Source of the DNA: an uncultured Oscillospiraceae bacterium | GTDB lineage: Bacteria; Bacillota; Clostridia; Oscillospirales; Oscillospiraceae | Assembly: GCA_900757655.1 (NCBI GenBank) | Contig: CAAEOT010000003.1 | Coordinates: 1 to 64,000 of the forward strand | DNA: 64,000 nucleotides | Direction: 5' to 3' | Shown here: piece after piece, positions 41,143 through 48,749 of the stretch | How positions within the stretch are numbered: the first letter of the stretch is position 1 | How the letters are laid out: the number at the start of each line of letters is the position of its first letter | Notes under the pieces: generated by a model | Told to the model about the DNA's origin: nothing | Seen by the model: only the letters and a program-made list of their open reading frames with translations | The model's database searches: none | Translations under genes and position numbers: made by a program

Positions 41143-42165
41143 TCACCGCAGTTCGCGCACCATGTCGCGCGTGATGTCGCTGAGGCGGCGCGCGCCGCAC
41201 ATATACATCGCGTCCGTCAGCTCCGCGCGCAGCTTCTCCACATAGGTGACGATGCCCTCCGTGCCGCCGCCGTAGTAGCTGATGAGAAACGGCCGGCAGA
41301 TCATCACCGCGTCCGCGCCGAGTGCGAGCGCGCGGAAAATATCCGTGCCCGAACGGATGCCGCCGTCGACGAGGATCTTCACGCGGTCCCCAACCGCGTC
41401 CGCGATCTCGGGCAGGACATCCGCCGTCGCGGCGCTGCCGGGCAGCACGCGCCCACCGTGGTTCGAGACAACGATCGCCGCCGCACCGGCCTCCACGGCC
41501 TTTTCCGCGCCGCGCACCGTCATGATGCCCTTGAGGATCATGGGCATCTGCGCATAGTCGCACAGCTCGCGCAGCTCCGCGACCGTCTTGCTGCCCGCGT
41601 CGGGGCTGGCCGCCTTCAGGTGCGGCAGACCGGCTGAGTCGATGACCACGCTCACGGCAAACGGCTGCGCCGCGTTGGCGAGGTCGAGATTTGCCCGGAT
41701 GGTGTCCATCGACAGCGGATTGATGACCGGCAGGCCGATGCCGCCGTACTGCTGCGTGAGCGCGCACCCGTGCGGGAACACGCGCGCATCCAGCCCGTCG
41801 CCAAAGCTCGCGGCGATGCCGGTCTGCGCCGCCGCAGCGATGCAGCAGGCGTTGTAGTCGCGGATGTCGTCCTCGGGGTTGAACTGCGCGCGCAGCGAGC
41901 CGATGGGCGCCGCGATCACGGGCAGGGAAAACGTCCGCCCGAGCAGCTCCAGCGATGTGTCCACCGGCGTGTTCGGAGCAATGGTGTCCATGTTCAGGCA
42001 CCAGCGCCGCCACGCGCGCCAGTTGTCGTTCGCGCCGTTGCCGTGCGCCTTCGAGCCGGGGCCGGGCATCATGTTGCCGCAGCCGAGACCGTTGCACTCC
42101 GGGCAGACCTTGCAGCGCGGGGCCATGCGCGCCCGTGCGCGCTGCAGTACTTCGTTGTAGTCCAT
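41143..42165 (-). CDS. FMN-dependent alpha-hydroxy-acid oxidising protein
   Basis: A 340-residue TIM-barrel flavoprotein of the lactate oxidase/glycolate oxidase/IPP isomerase-2 superfamily. It has A-P-I-G near 87, I-L-K-G-I-M-T near 210, V-S-N-H-G-G-R near 233 (the catalytic His/Arg segment) and V-D-G-G-I-R-S-G-T-D-I near 270. The N-terminus has an unusual cysteine/glycine block, C-P-E-C-N-G-L-G-C-G-N-M-M-P-G-P-G, found in anaerobe members and perhaps binding a metal or cluster. It may oxidise a 2-hydroxy acid to a 2-oxo acid with an acceptor other than oxygen. Convergent with cassette C; a shared substrate class is suggestive only. CGGAGG precedes the ATG at 42165. Confidence 0.82.
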   Translation of the reverse strand: MDYNEVLQRARARMAPRCKVCPECNGLGCGNMMPGPGSKAHGNGANDNWRAWRRWCLNMDTIAPNTPVDTSLELLGRTFSLPVIAAPIGSLRAQFNPEDDIRDYNACCIAAAAQTGIAASFGDGLDARVFPHGCALTQQYGGIGLPVINPLSMDTIRANLDLANAAQPFAVSVVIDSAGLPHLKAASPDAGSKTVAELRELCDYAQMPMILKGIMTVRGAEKAVEAGAAAIVVSNHGGRVLPGSAATADVLPEIADAVGDRVKILVDGGIRSGTDIFRALALGADAVMICRPFLISYYGGGTEGIVTYVEKLRAELTDAMYMCGARRLSDITRDMVRELR

Positions 42166-42251
42166 GTGGGTTCCTCCGTTTCTGTTTTTGCTTCTCCCGT
42201 CCATCTTAACAGGAAGCACGCCTCTGCGCCAGAAAAAATTTCGCCCGGGGC

Positions 42252-42310
42252 TTGACAAGGCAGAAAAAATCTGTATGATAGAAATCAAGAATCATTCTTA
42301 TTTTCTATCA
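42252..42310 (+). promoter_or_regulatory. Ferritin promoter with a 35-bp near-perfect palindrome
   Basis: TTGACA (42252-42257), 16 bases, TATGAT (42274-42279). From 42276 to 42310, TGATAGAAA and AAGAAT face their complements ATTCTT and TTTCTATCA around a single central C, with only two mismatched pairs. The core AAGAATCATTCTT resembles the 7-1-7 layout of Fur/PerR boxes. It overlaps the -10 box and the start of the transcript, so it is a likely iron- or peroxide-responsive operator. Confidence 0.7.
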
Positions 42311-42322
42311 GGAGGTTTTCCC

Positions 42323-42832
42323 ATGAACGCAGCTGTCGCCCAGCTCATCAACGAGCAGATCAATAAGGAGTTTTACTCGGCCTATCTCTATCTGGACTTT
42401 GCCAACTACTACGCGGCCGCCGGTCTCGACGGCTTTGAAAACTGGTACCGGGTGCAGGCGCAGGAGGAGCGTGACCACGCGCTGCTGTTTTTCCAGTACC
42501 TGCTCAATAACGGCGTCGCCGTCAGCTTCGGCGCCATCGACGCGCCGGACTGGACGCGCGGCGATCACATGACCCCGCTGAAAAAGGCGCTCGAGCATGA
42601 GCAGTATGTCACCTCGCTCATCAACGGCATCTATGCCGCCGCGTATGACGACCGCGACTTCCGCACCATGCAGCTGCTCGACTGGTTCGTCAAGGAGCAG
42701 GGCGAGGAGGAAAAGAACGCCTCCGACCTCATCACGAAGATGGAGCTCTTCGGCGCGGATGCCAAGGGTCTGTATATGCTCAACAGCGAGCTCAAGGCCC
42801 GCGTCTACGCGGCCCCGTCGCTCGTGCTGTAA
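42323..42832 (+). CDS. ftnA: Non-heme ferritin
   Basis: A 169-residue ferritin storing iron as ferric mineral in a 24-subunit shell. Ferroxidase ligands are visible in helix A (E-x-x-N/S-A-Y around N-K-E-F-Y-S-A-Y-L-Y), helix B (E-E-R-D-H-A, Glu-x-x-His) and helix C/D (K-E-Q-G-E-E-E). AGGAGG lies before the ATG at 42323. A palindrome over the promoter suggests metal-dependent control. A single gene with a hairpin after it. Confidence 0.94.
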   Translation: MNAAVAQLINEQINKEFYSAYLYLDFANYYAAAGLDGFENWYRVQAQEERDHALLFFQYLLNNGVAVSFGAIDAPDWTRGDHMTPLKKALEHEQYVTSLINGIYAAAYDDRDFRTMQLLDWFVKEQGEEEKNASDLITKMELFGADAKGLYMLNSELKARVYAAPSLVL

Positions 42833-42851
42833 ACGGAACGATACAGCAAAA

Positions 42852-42888
42852 ACCGCCTCTGTCCGGTTGGACAGAGGCGGTTTTCTGT
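42852..42888. terminator. Terminator between ferritin and ABC transporter genes
   Basis: AAAACCGCCTCTGTCC and GGACAGAGGCGGTTTT form a perfect stem around GGTT, with T-runs on both strands. Confidence 0.92.
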
Positions 42889-42901
42889 TTTCACGCAGGA
42901 A

Positions 42902-44500
42902 TCAAAGCGCGGCGAAGATGCGCGCGCCCTGCTTTTTCACCCAGCGGAGCAGCAGCGCGCTGCCCGCCGCCGTCACAACGGCGAAGATGGCCAGATACGC
43001 CGCCGCGCTCAGGACCTTTCCGCACAGGAAATACAGTCCGCCGAGCGCAATGGCATAAAACCAGTTGGCAAAGAGCGCGAGCATCACGCAGCCGCTCTGC
43101 TTGATGGGCGTGGTCTCGTTGGTCCACGTCAGGTTCGGCATCTTGAGCCCGAGCGCGAGCGCGGCCAGCGCGCTCAGCAGCGTGTACAGCAGCGCCACGA
43201 CCACCAGCAGTACCTTTTCCAGCGCGCCGCCCGGCAGTGTGATGACCATGCACAGCGCACAAAACAGCACCGGCACCCCGGTCAGCACGAGCTGCACGTC
43301 CAGCTTCGCGCGCAGCACCTGCCATGGCACGACCGGCAGCGACTGCGCGAGCCACAGCTGCCTGCCCTCGAGCGACACCGACGGCGCCGCCATGTCGTTC
43401 ATCGATGCGAGCAGGCACACCGCCGCGCACATCAGCACCGGCACGACCCCCGCGTTCGCGCCGAACACGTCCTCCAGCAACTGTCCGAGCGCGCCGCCCT
43501 TGATGAGCAGCACGACGCCCGCCACCGGCAGCATCACGATGCCGAGCCCGCAGTTGAGCATATAGTTCGGGCTGGCGGTGAAGCGGCGCAGCTCCTTGCC
43601 GAACAGCGCCCGCTGCGCGCTCTGTGCGCGCACGGCCTTGTGCTCGAAGCGTACCTTCTTCACGCTGCCGGTCGCCGTGGCGATCTTCAGGAAGCTGCGC
43701 GCGATGCCCCACATCGTCAGCGCGAGGAGCAGTGCCTGCGTGACTGTCACGATCAGCATCGCCAGCCAGTCGCCCGCGCCAACGCAGCCGAACAGGTACA
43801 GCAGGTACGCAGAGCCGCGGATCTTCATGCCGTACACGGCGGCGTTTTCCACCAGCAGCGTGATGAGCGCCTGCGCCTTGTAGTACACGAAGTAATACGC
43901 CGCCAGAAACAGCAGCGACAAAATGACGGTGATGAAGCTCTTGTTTTTCAGCTTCAGGCTGATGCGCGCAACCACCCAGCCGAGCAGGCACGAGAGCACC
44001 ATCACGATCACGGACACGAGCAGCACCATCAGCACACCGCCGACGATCGCCCCCGCCGTGACCGGCGCCGTGATCCAGTAGACGATCACACCCGGCACGA
44101 TGACGACCGCGGCGTACATCAAGCCCAGCAGATACACGCCCAGCAGGCGCGAGGCCATCACGCAGCGCACCGGGATCGGCATCGACAGCAGCAGGTCGTT
44201 GTCTTTGGACAGATACAGGCTCGAATACGTGCTGAACACACTGCCGAACGTGCCGAGCAGCACCGCGATCAGCCCAATGAGCAGGTAATACAGCCAGTCC
44301 ATGCCGGCCTCGACCAAGGGGCCGCACAGGCCCACGGCCATAAGCGCGAACATCCCGCCGAGGAGGCCCACCATCAGCAGTGCATACAGCGCGATGTAGG
44401 CGATCGTCGCGCCCTTGGAGCGCATTTTGTTCTTTTTCGGGTCGTAGAAATAGTTGCGGAAGATCTCCGCCATCTGTTTTTTCAGCAGCGTTTTCAGCAT
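42902..44500 (-). CDS. ABC transporter permease
   Basis: A 532-residue integral membrane protein with about 12 predicted helices in two halves, of the type paired with a single ATPase in ABC-2-like exporters of Firmicutes (YhaP/EcsB-like layout). A basic central linker (about 305-325) separates the halves. It overlaps the 3' end of the ATPase gene by seven bases, with GGAGG before the ATG at 44500. Substrate unknown. Confidence 0.85.
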   Translation of the reverse strand: MLKTLLKKQMAEIFRNYFYDPKKNKMRSKGATIAYIALYALLMVGLLGGMFALMAVGLCGPLVEAGMDWLYYLLIGLIAVLLGTFGSVFSTYSSLYLSKDNDLLLSMPIPVRCVMASRLLGVYLLGLMYAAVVIVPGVIVYWITAPVTAGAIVGGVLMVLLVSVIVMVLSCLLGWVVARISLKLKNKSFITVILSLLFLAAYYFVYYKAQALITLLVENAAVYGMKIRGSAYLLYLFGCVGAGDWLAMLIVTVTQALLLALTMWGIARSFLKIATATGSVKKVRFEHKAVRAQSAQRALFGKELRRFTASPNYMLNCGLGIVMLPVAGVVLLIKGGALGQLLEDVFGANAGVVPVLMCAAVCLLASMNDMAAPSVSLEGRQLWLAQSLPVVPWQVLRAKLDVQLVLTGVPVLFCALCMVITLPGGALEKVLLVVVALLYTLLSALAALALGLKMPNLTWTNETTPIKQSGCVMLALFANWFYAIALGGLYFLCGKVLSAAAYLAIFAVVTAAGSALLLRWVKKQGARIFAAL

Positions 44501-45207
44501 GACGCATCCTCCAGCTCCAGGAACACATCCTCGAGACTGTCGTCGCCCTTGACCTCCTCCATCGTGCCGGAGCGGATAAGCTGCCCGCCCTTGATGATGG
44601 CCACCTTGTCGCAGAGCTTCTCGGCGACCTCGAGCACGTGTGTCGAGAAGAAGATCGCGCCGCCGGCGTCGCACAGCTCGCGCATCATGCCCTTGAGCCG
44701 GTGCGCCGCCTTCGGGTCGAGGCCGACGAACGGCTCATCCATGATGACGAGCTTCGGGTCGTGGATCCACGCCGCGATGATGGCGAGCTTCTGCTTCATG
44801 CCGTGCGAGTACGCGCTGATGGGCTGACCGAGATCGCCCGTGAGCTCAAACGCATCGGCATACGGCTCGATGCGCGCCCAGCGCTCCGCGGCCGGGATGC
44901 CGAAGATGTCGGCAATGAAGTTCAGGTACTGGATGCCGCTCATGAAATCGTACAGATCCGGATTGTCCGGGATGTAGGCAAGCAGCTGCTTGCAGGCCAG
45001 CGGCTCTGTTTTGATCGAGTGACCGCCAATCGTGATCTCGCCCGCGTCGAACTGCAGGATGCCGACGGCCGCCTTGAGCGTCGTCGTCTTGCCGGCGCCG
45101 TTGTGGCCGATAAAGCCGTAGATCTCGCCCGGCGCAATGTGCAGGCTCAGATCATCGACGGCCTTTTTCTCACCATAAGTCTTGGTAAAATGCTGAATAT
45201 TGAGCAT
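44494..45207 (-). CDS. ABC transporter ATP-binding protein
   Basis: A 237-residue ATPase with Walker A G-H-N-G-A-G-K-T-T near 35-43, signature Y-S-H-G-M-K-Q-K near 134, and Walker B L-V-I-M-D-E-P-F-V-G-L-D-P near 155. The signature S-H-G rather than S-G-G is common in this exporter subgroup (EcsA-like). AGGAGG lies before the ATG at 45207; longer in-frame starts have no ribosome site. It is the first gene of a two-gene operon with the permease. Confidence 0.92.
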   Translation of the reverse strand: MLNIQHFTKTYGEKKAVDDLSLHIAPGEIYGFIGHNGAGKTTTLKAAVGILQFDAGEITIGGHSIKTEPLACKQLLAYIPDNPDLYDFMSGIQYLNFIADIFGIPAAERWARIEPYADAFELTGDLGQPISAYSHGMKQKLAIIAAWIHDPKLVIMDEPFVGLDPKAAHRLKGMMRELCDAGGAIFFSTHVLEVAEKLCDKVAIIKGGQLIRSGTMEEVKGDDSLEDVFLELEDASC

Positions 45208-45432
45208 GGTGTCTCCTCCTGATCGTTGCGCCGGCGCACGCCGGCACTGCTTTCCCATTTTCTCGTGCATTATACCCCCGCGCAATGTGCAGCAGCAACC
45301 GATTTCTCACTTTTTAAGAAATGTGTAAGATTTGCTGGGCGCATCCGTGCGCTGTCCGTGCGCGAATGTTTTTCCTGCGCGGGCAATCATGCAAAAAAGT
45401 TTCTTCGACGCGGACATTTTGCCGCACGGCGC

Positions 45433-45461
45433 TTGTATTTCCCTTTTTCACGCGGTATAGT
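45433..45461 (+). promoter_or_regulatory. Promoter of the threonine deaminase-ridA operon
   Basis: TTGTAT (45433-45438), 17 bases, TATAGT (45456-45461), 45 bp before the start codon. The rest of the roughly 300-bp gap after the ABC operon holds no recognisable gene. Confidence 0.7.
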
Positions 45462-45505
45462 AGACGCAGGAAAACCCAAACAGAAATCTAATGGGGGTGT
45501 TTGCT

Positions 45506-46711
45506 GTGGAAATCCCACTGCAGGAATTTGAACGTGCGGCACAGCGGCTCAAGGGCGTGCTGCACCACACGGAGCTCGACCTGTCGGCCACGTTCTCGGC
45601 CATGACAGGCGGCAACATTTATCTGAAATACGAAAACAGCCAGAAAACCGGCTCCTTCAAGATCCGCGGTGCGAGCAACAAGATCGCGGCGCTCGTCGAA
45701 CGCGGCGAGACCGGCGCCGTCGTGGCCTCGTCGGCCGGCAACCACGCGCAGGGCGTGGCCTACGCCGCGCACCGCTTCGGCATCCCGGCCACGATCGTCA
45801 TGCCCAAGACCGCGCCCATCGCCAAGGCGAAAGCCACGGAGGGCTACGGCGCGAACGTCGTGCTCGCGGGCGACTGCTATGACGACGCTTACGCCAAGGC
45901 CTGCGAGATCTGCGAGCAGGAGCACGCCACGTTCCTGCACCCCTACAATGACCCCGAGGTCATTGCCGGTCAGGGTACGCTCGGCCTCGAGATCCTCGGC
46001 GACCTGCCCACGGCGGACATCGTCATCGTGCCGGCCGGCGGCGGACTGCTTGCCGGTGTGGCCGCGTGCATCAAGCAGATCAACCCCCGCGTGCAGGTCA
46101 TCGGCGTGCAGGCCGAGGGCGCAGACGCGATCGCGCAGTCGTTCCATTCGCACAGCTACGTCCAGACCGATTCCGTCGCCACCATTGCCGACGGCATCGC
46201 CGTCAAGGCGCCGGGCGACATCACCGTCCCGCTCATCCAGAAATATGCCGACGACGTCGTCACCGTCAGCGATCTCGAGATCTCCGAGGCCGTGCTGCTG
46301 CTCATGGAGCGCTGCAAGCAGATTGTCGAGCCCTCCGGTGCCGCGCCCGTGGCCGCCGTGCTCAAGGGCAAGGTCGACGTGAAGGGCAAAAACGTCGTGT
46401 GCCTGCTCTCCGGCGGCAACATCGACGTGAGCTTCATCCAGTGCATCATCGAGCAGGGCCTCGTGTCCCGCCACCGCCGGCTGCGCTTCACCGTCACGCT
46501 GCTCGACCGACCCGGCAGCCTCGGCAAACTGCTCAACGACATCGCCGCACTCGGCGCGAACATCCTCTCCGTGGAGCATGACCGTCTCACCGCCGGGCTC
46601 AATCCCAACGAGATCGACGTGCACGTCTCCTGCGAGGTCGGCGGCAAGGAGCACGGCGACCATGTGCTCGACCAGCTCATTCAAACCGGTTATCACGTAA
46701 AAATCGACTGA
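45506..46711 (+). CDS. ilvA: Threonine ammonia-lyase
   Basis: A 401-residue PLP enzyme converting threonine (and serine) to 2-oxobutyrate (pyruvate) and ammonia. The PLP lysine is in S-F-K-I-R-G-A near 49-55. S-A-G-N-H-A-Q-G near 74 and the phosphate loop P-A-G-G-G-L near 177 are present. A C-terminal ACT-like regulatory domain (about 325-400) makes it the allosteric, short type found in catabolism or isoleucine synthesis. I prefer the GTG at 45506 because GGGGGTG lies just upstream and the protein then starts as relatives do; ATG 45491 has no ribosome site. ridA follows by 15 bp. Confidence 0.92.
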   Translation: MEIPLQEFERAAQRLKGVLHHTELDLSATFSAMTGGNIYLKYENSQKTGSFKIRGASNKIAALVERGETGAVVASSAGNHAQGVAYAAHRFGIPATIVMPKTAPIAKAKATEGYGANVVLAGDCYDDAYAKACEICEQEHATFLHPYNDPEVIAGQGTLGLEILGDLPTADIVIVPAGGGLLAGVAACIKQINPRVQVIGVQAEGADAIAQSFHSHSYVQTDSVATIADGIAVKAPGDITVPLIQKYADDVVTVSDLEISEAVLLLMERCKQIVEPSGAAPVAAVLKGKVDVKGKNVVCLLSGGNIDVSFIQCIIEQGLVSRHRRLRFTVTLLDRPGSLGKLLNDIAALGANILSVEHDRLTAGLNPNEIDVHVSCEVGGKEHGDHVLDQLIQTGYHVKID

Positions 46712-46726
46712 TAGGAGGTCATCATC

Positions 46727-47098
46727 ATGAAAACAGTTGCTACCAATCACGCCCCCGCCGCGCTCGGCCCCTACGCGCAGGCGCAGGTCTCCGGCAGTTT
46801 TGTGTTTACGTCCGGCCAGATCGGCATCGATCCCGCCACCGGCGTCATCCCTGACGGCATCGAGGCGCAGGCCCACCAGGTCTTCCGCAATCTGACCGCC
46901 GTGCTGCAGGCCGCCGGCAGCGACATGTCCAAGGCCGTCAAGACGACGGTGTTCATCAAGAATATGGACGATTTCGCCACCGTCAACGCCATCTACGCCG
47001 GGTATTTCTCCGAGCCGTTCCCGGCCAGAAGCTGCGTCGAGGTCGCGCGTCTGCCCAAGGACGTGCTCGTCGAATGCGAGGTCATCGCCGAAGCGTAA
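46727..47098 (+). CDS. ridA: RidA-family enamine/imine deaminase
   Basis: A 123-residue protein of the YjgF/YER057c/UK114 family, which hydrolyses reactive enamines such as 2-aminoacrylate released by threonine/serine deaminases. G-P-Y-A-Q-A near the start, the substrate-binding arginine in A-R-S-C-V-E-V-A near 102-109 and the C-terminal V-E-C-E-V-I-A are family marks. AGGAGG precedes the ATG. Location right behind the threonine deaminase gene fits its function. Confidence 0.95.
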   Translation: MKTVATNHAPAALGPYAQAQVSGSFVFTSGQIGIDPATGVIPDGIEAQAHQVFRNLTAVLQAAGSDMSKAVKTTVFIKNMDDFATVNAIYAGYFSEPFPARSCVEVARLPKDVLVECEVIAEA

Positions 47099-47213
47099 AC
47101 ACCCGCGCACGGTCTTTTTCACCGGAACTGGTCGAATTTTCCGCTACCTGTTGTCCGGTTTGTGCATATTGACCACAAAATATGGGGAAATGCACATTTC
47201 TCTGTATTCCTCT

Positions 47214-47242
47214 TTGACAATCCCACGGCTTTGTGCTAGAAT
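47214..47242 (+). promoter_or_regulatory. Promoter of the 84-residue orphan gene
   Basis: TTGACA (47214-47219), 17 bases, TAGAAT (47237-47242), with a leader of about 80 bases. TGTGCAT and ATGCACA are inverted copies 22 bases apart just upstream (47160-47196). Confidence 0.75.
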
Positions 47243-47327
47243 GAGAGCACTGTTGATAAGAGCAATCTCGTTTTTCGGCTGCCGGATGTGCGGCCGGGAG
47301 CACCAGTATTTTAAGGGAGGAATAGGT

Positions 47328-47582
47328 ATGTGCATTCAGACAATTAAGAGCGTTGGTGTCAAGGAGTACGCGTCCGAGCTCTGGACATCGATCAAGGAGA
47401 TCGACGGCGGCAAGATCCTGTCGAGCGCCAGCGAGCTGCTCGAGGTGAACACCAAGGCCATCAAGAAAAAGCTCGAGTCGCTCTGCGACGAGAACACCGC
47501 TTTCGCCATCCGCGATAAGCTCTACCTGGTCAAGGACTTCTGCCAGTGGCCGGTGAACTACATTCAGGGCCTGATCGGCTGA
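47328..47582 (+). CDS. Small conserved-looking protein of unknown function
   Basis: An 84-residue, predominantly helical protein starting M-C-I-Q-T-I-K-S-V-G-V-K-E-Y. A charged central helix (T-K-A-I-K-K-K-L-E-S-L) and the aromatic end C-Q-W-P-V-N-Y-I-Q-G-L-I-G follow. No signal peptide, membrane helix or metal motif stands out. AAGGGAGG lies eight bases before the ATG and a good promoter and terminator frame it, so it is very probably real. I do not recognise the family. Confidence 0.65.
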   Translation: MCIQTIKSVGVKEYASELWTSIKEIDGGKILSSASELLEVNTKAIKKKLESLCDENTAFAIRDKLYLVKDFCQWPVNYIQGLIG

Positions 47583-47608
47583 GACAAGTCCGCTGCTCTG
47601 CATGCAAA

Positions 47609-47655
47609 CAAGGAGACCGCCCCGATCCGTTTCGGATCGCGGGCGGTCTCCTGTT
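47609..47655. terminator. Bidirectional terminator
   Basis: AGGAGACCGCCC and ATCCG pair with their complements around TTT. T-rich sequence follows on both strands, separating the orphan gene from degV. Confidence 0.9.
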
Positions 47656-47666
47656 TTCTGCCGTGC

Positions 47667-48557
47667 TCATTCCGGCGCGCGCTCGTCGCCGAAGAAGAAC
47701 ACCGCCACCGTGCCGGGGCCGGCGTGCGATGCAATGATCGTGCCGATATCGAAGATGCGGATCTCCTGCACGTGCGGGAAGCGTGCACGCACAGCGTCGC
47801 GCGTGATCTCGGCCTGCTCCAGACAGTTGGAGTGGCAGATCCAGCACTTGCCGCTGTAGTCCGTCCCGCCGACGGCGTGCGCCGCCATCATATCGACCGT
47901 CGTGCGCACGGCGGCCTTCTTGCCGCGTGCCTTGTCGTAGGCAATGATGCGGCCGCGGTCGTCAAGCCGCATGATCGGGCAGATGCCAAGGATCGAGCCG
48001 ATCGTCGCCGCCGGGCCGGACACACGCCCGCCGCGCCGGAAATACTGCAGATCAGTCGAGTAGAACTGATGGTGCACGCGCTTGCGCCAGGCCATCACCC
48101 AGTCAATCGTTTCGTCCATGGACTTGTCCGCGTCGCGCAGATCGGCCGCGCCGTCGACCAGCAGGCCATAGCCGGAGGAACTGCACAGGGAGTCGATCAC
48201 TTCCAGCCGCTGGCCCGGGAACTCGGCGCGCAGCTGCTCGGCCGCCTCATATGCCTGGTTCACCGACTGCGTCATGCCGGAGCCGAAAGCGATGTGCAGC
48301 ACGTCGCCGCCCTGCTCGAGCAGTTCCTTAAAGTAGTCGTAGTACGCAAACTGGTTGATCTGAGATGTGCTCGGCAGCTTTCCCGCGTCCAGAAACGCAT
48401 AGAACCGGGGCAGTGCCTCCGGGTCACGGCCCATGTCGTCCGGGTACGGCTGCTCGTCGATAATGTACGAATAAAAAATGACGGGAATCCCGCGGCTATG
48501 CATATACGCAAAGGGGACATCCACCGTGGACTCGCACGAGAGCAAAAATTGTGCCAT
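47667..48557 (-). CDS. DegV family fatty-acid-binding protein
   Basis: A 296-residue protein of the DegV/FakB family, which binds fatty acids, in some bacteria for phosphorylation by FakA. The N-terminal C-E-S-T-V-D (phosphate/carboxylate contact), the S-T-S-Q-I-N loop near 62 and the C-terminal H-A-G-P-G-T-V region near 278 are typical. The ATG at 48557 follows AAGGAG. No FakA partner is adjacent, so which role it has is open. Confidence 0.9.
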   Translation of the reverse strand: MAQFLLSCESTVDVPFAYMHSRGIPVIFYSYIIDEQPYPDDMGRDPEALPRFYAFLDAGKLPSTSQINQFAYYDYFKELLEQGGDVLHIAFGSGMTQSVNQAYEAAEQLRAEFPGQRLEVIDSLCSSSGYGLLVDGAADLRDADKSMDETIDWVMAWRKRVHHQFYSTDLQYFRRGGRVSGPAATIGSILGICPIMRLDDRGRIIAYDKARGKKAAVRTTVDMMAAHAVGGTDYSGKCWICHSNCLEQAEITRDAVRARFPHVQEIRIFDIGTIIASHAGPGTVAVFFFGDERAPE

Positions 48558-48698
48558 CAACGCTCTCCTTCTTTCTATGAATTTCTGGCTCGATTGTAGC
48601 ACGTGCCGCCACCGTTCACAACCGACATTGCAACGAAAATTTGAAGTTTTTCCGCGACAGGCGCAAAATTTCCGAAAATTTATCGCCCATCTGCAGCA

Positions 48699-48736
48699 AA
48701 CGGCCCGCCGGGGACACCCGACGGGCCGTTTTTACG
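48699..48736. terminator. Terminator after the fusion gene
   Basis: ACGGCCCG and its complement CGGGCCGT form a stem with an inner GC-rich part and T-runs on both sides. It closes the minus-strand gene ending at 48750. Confidence 0.8.
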
Positions 48737-48749
48737 CTCATTTCGGCGC

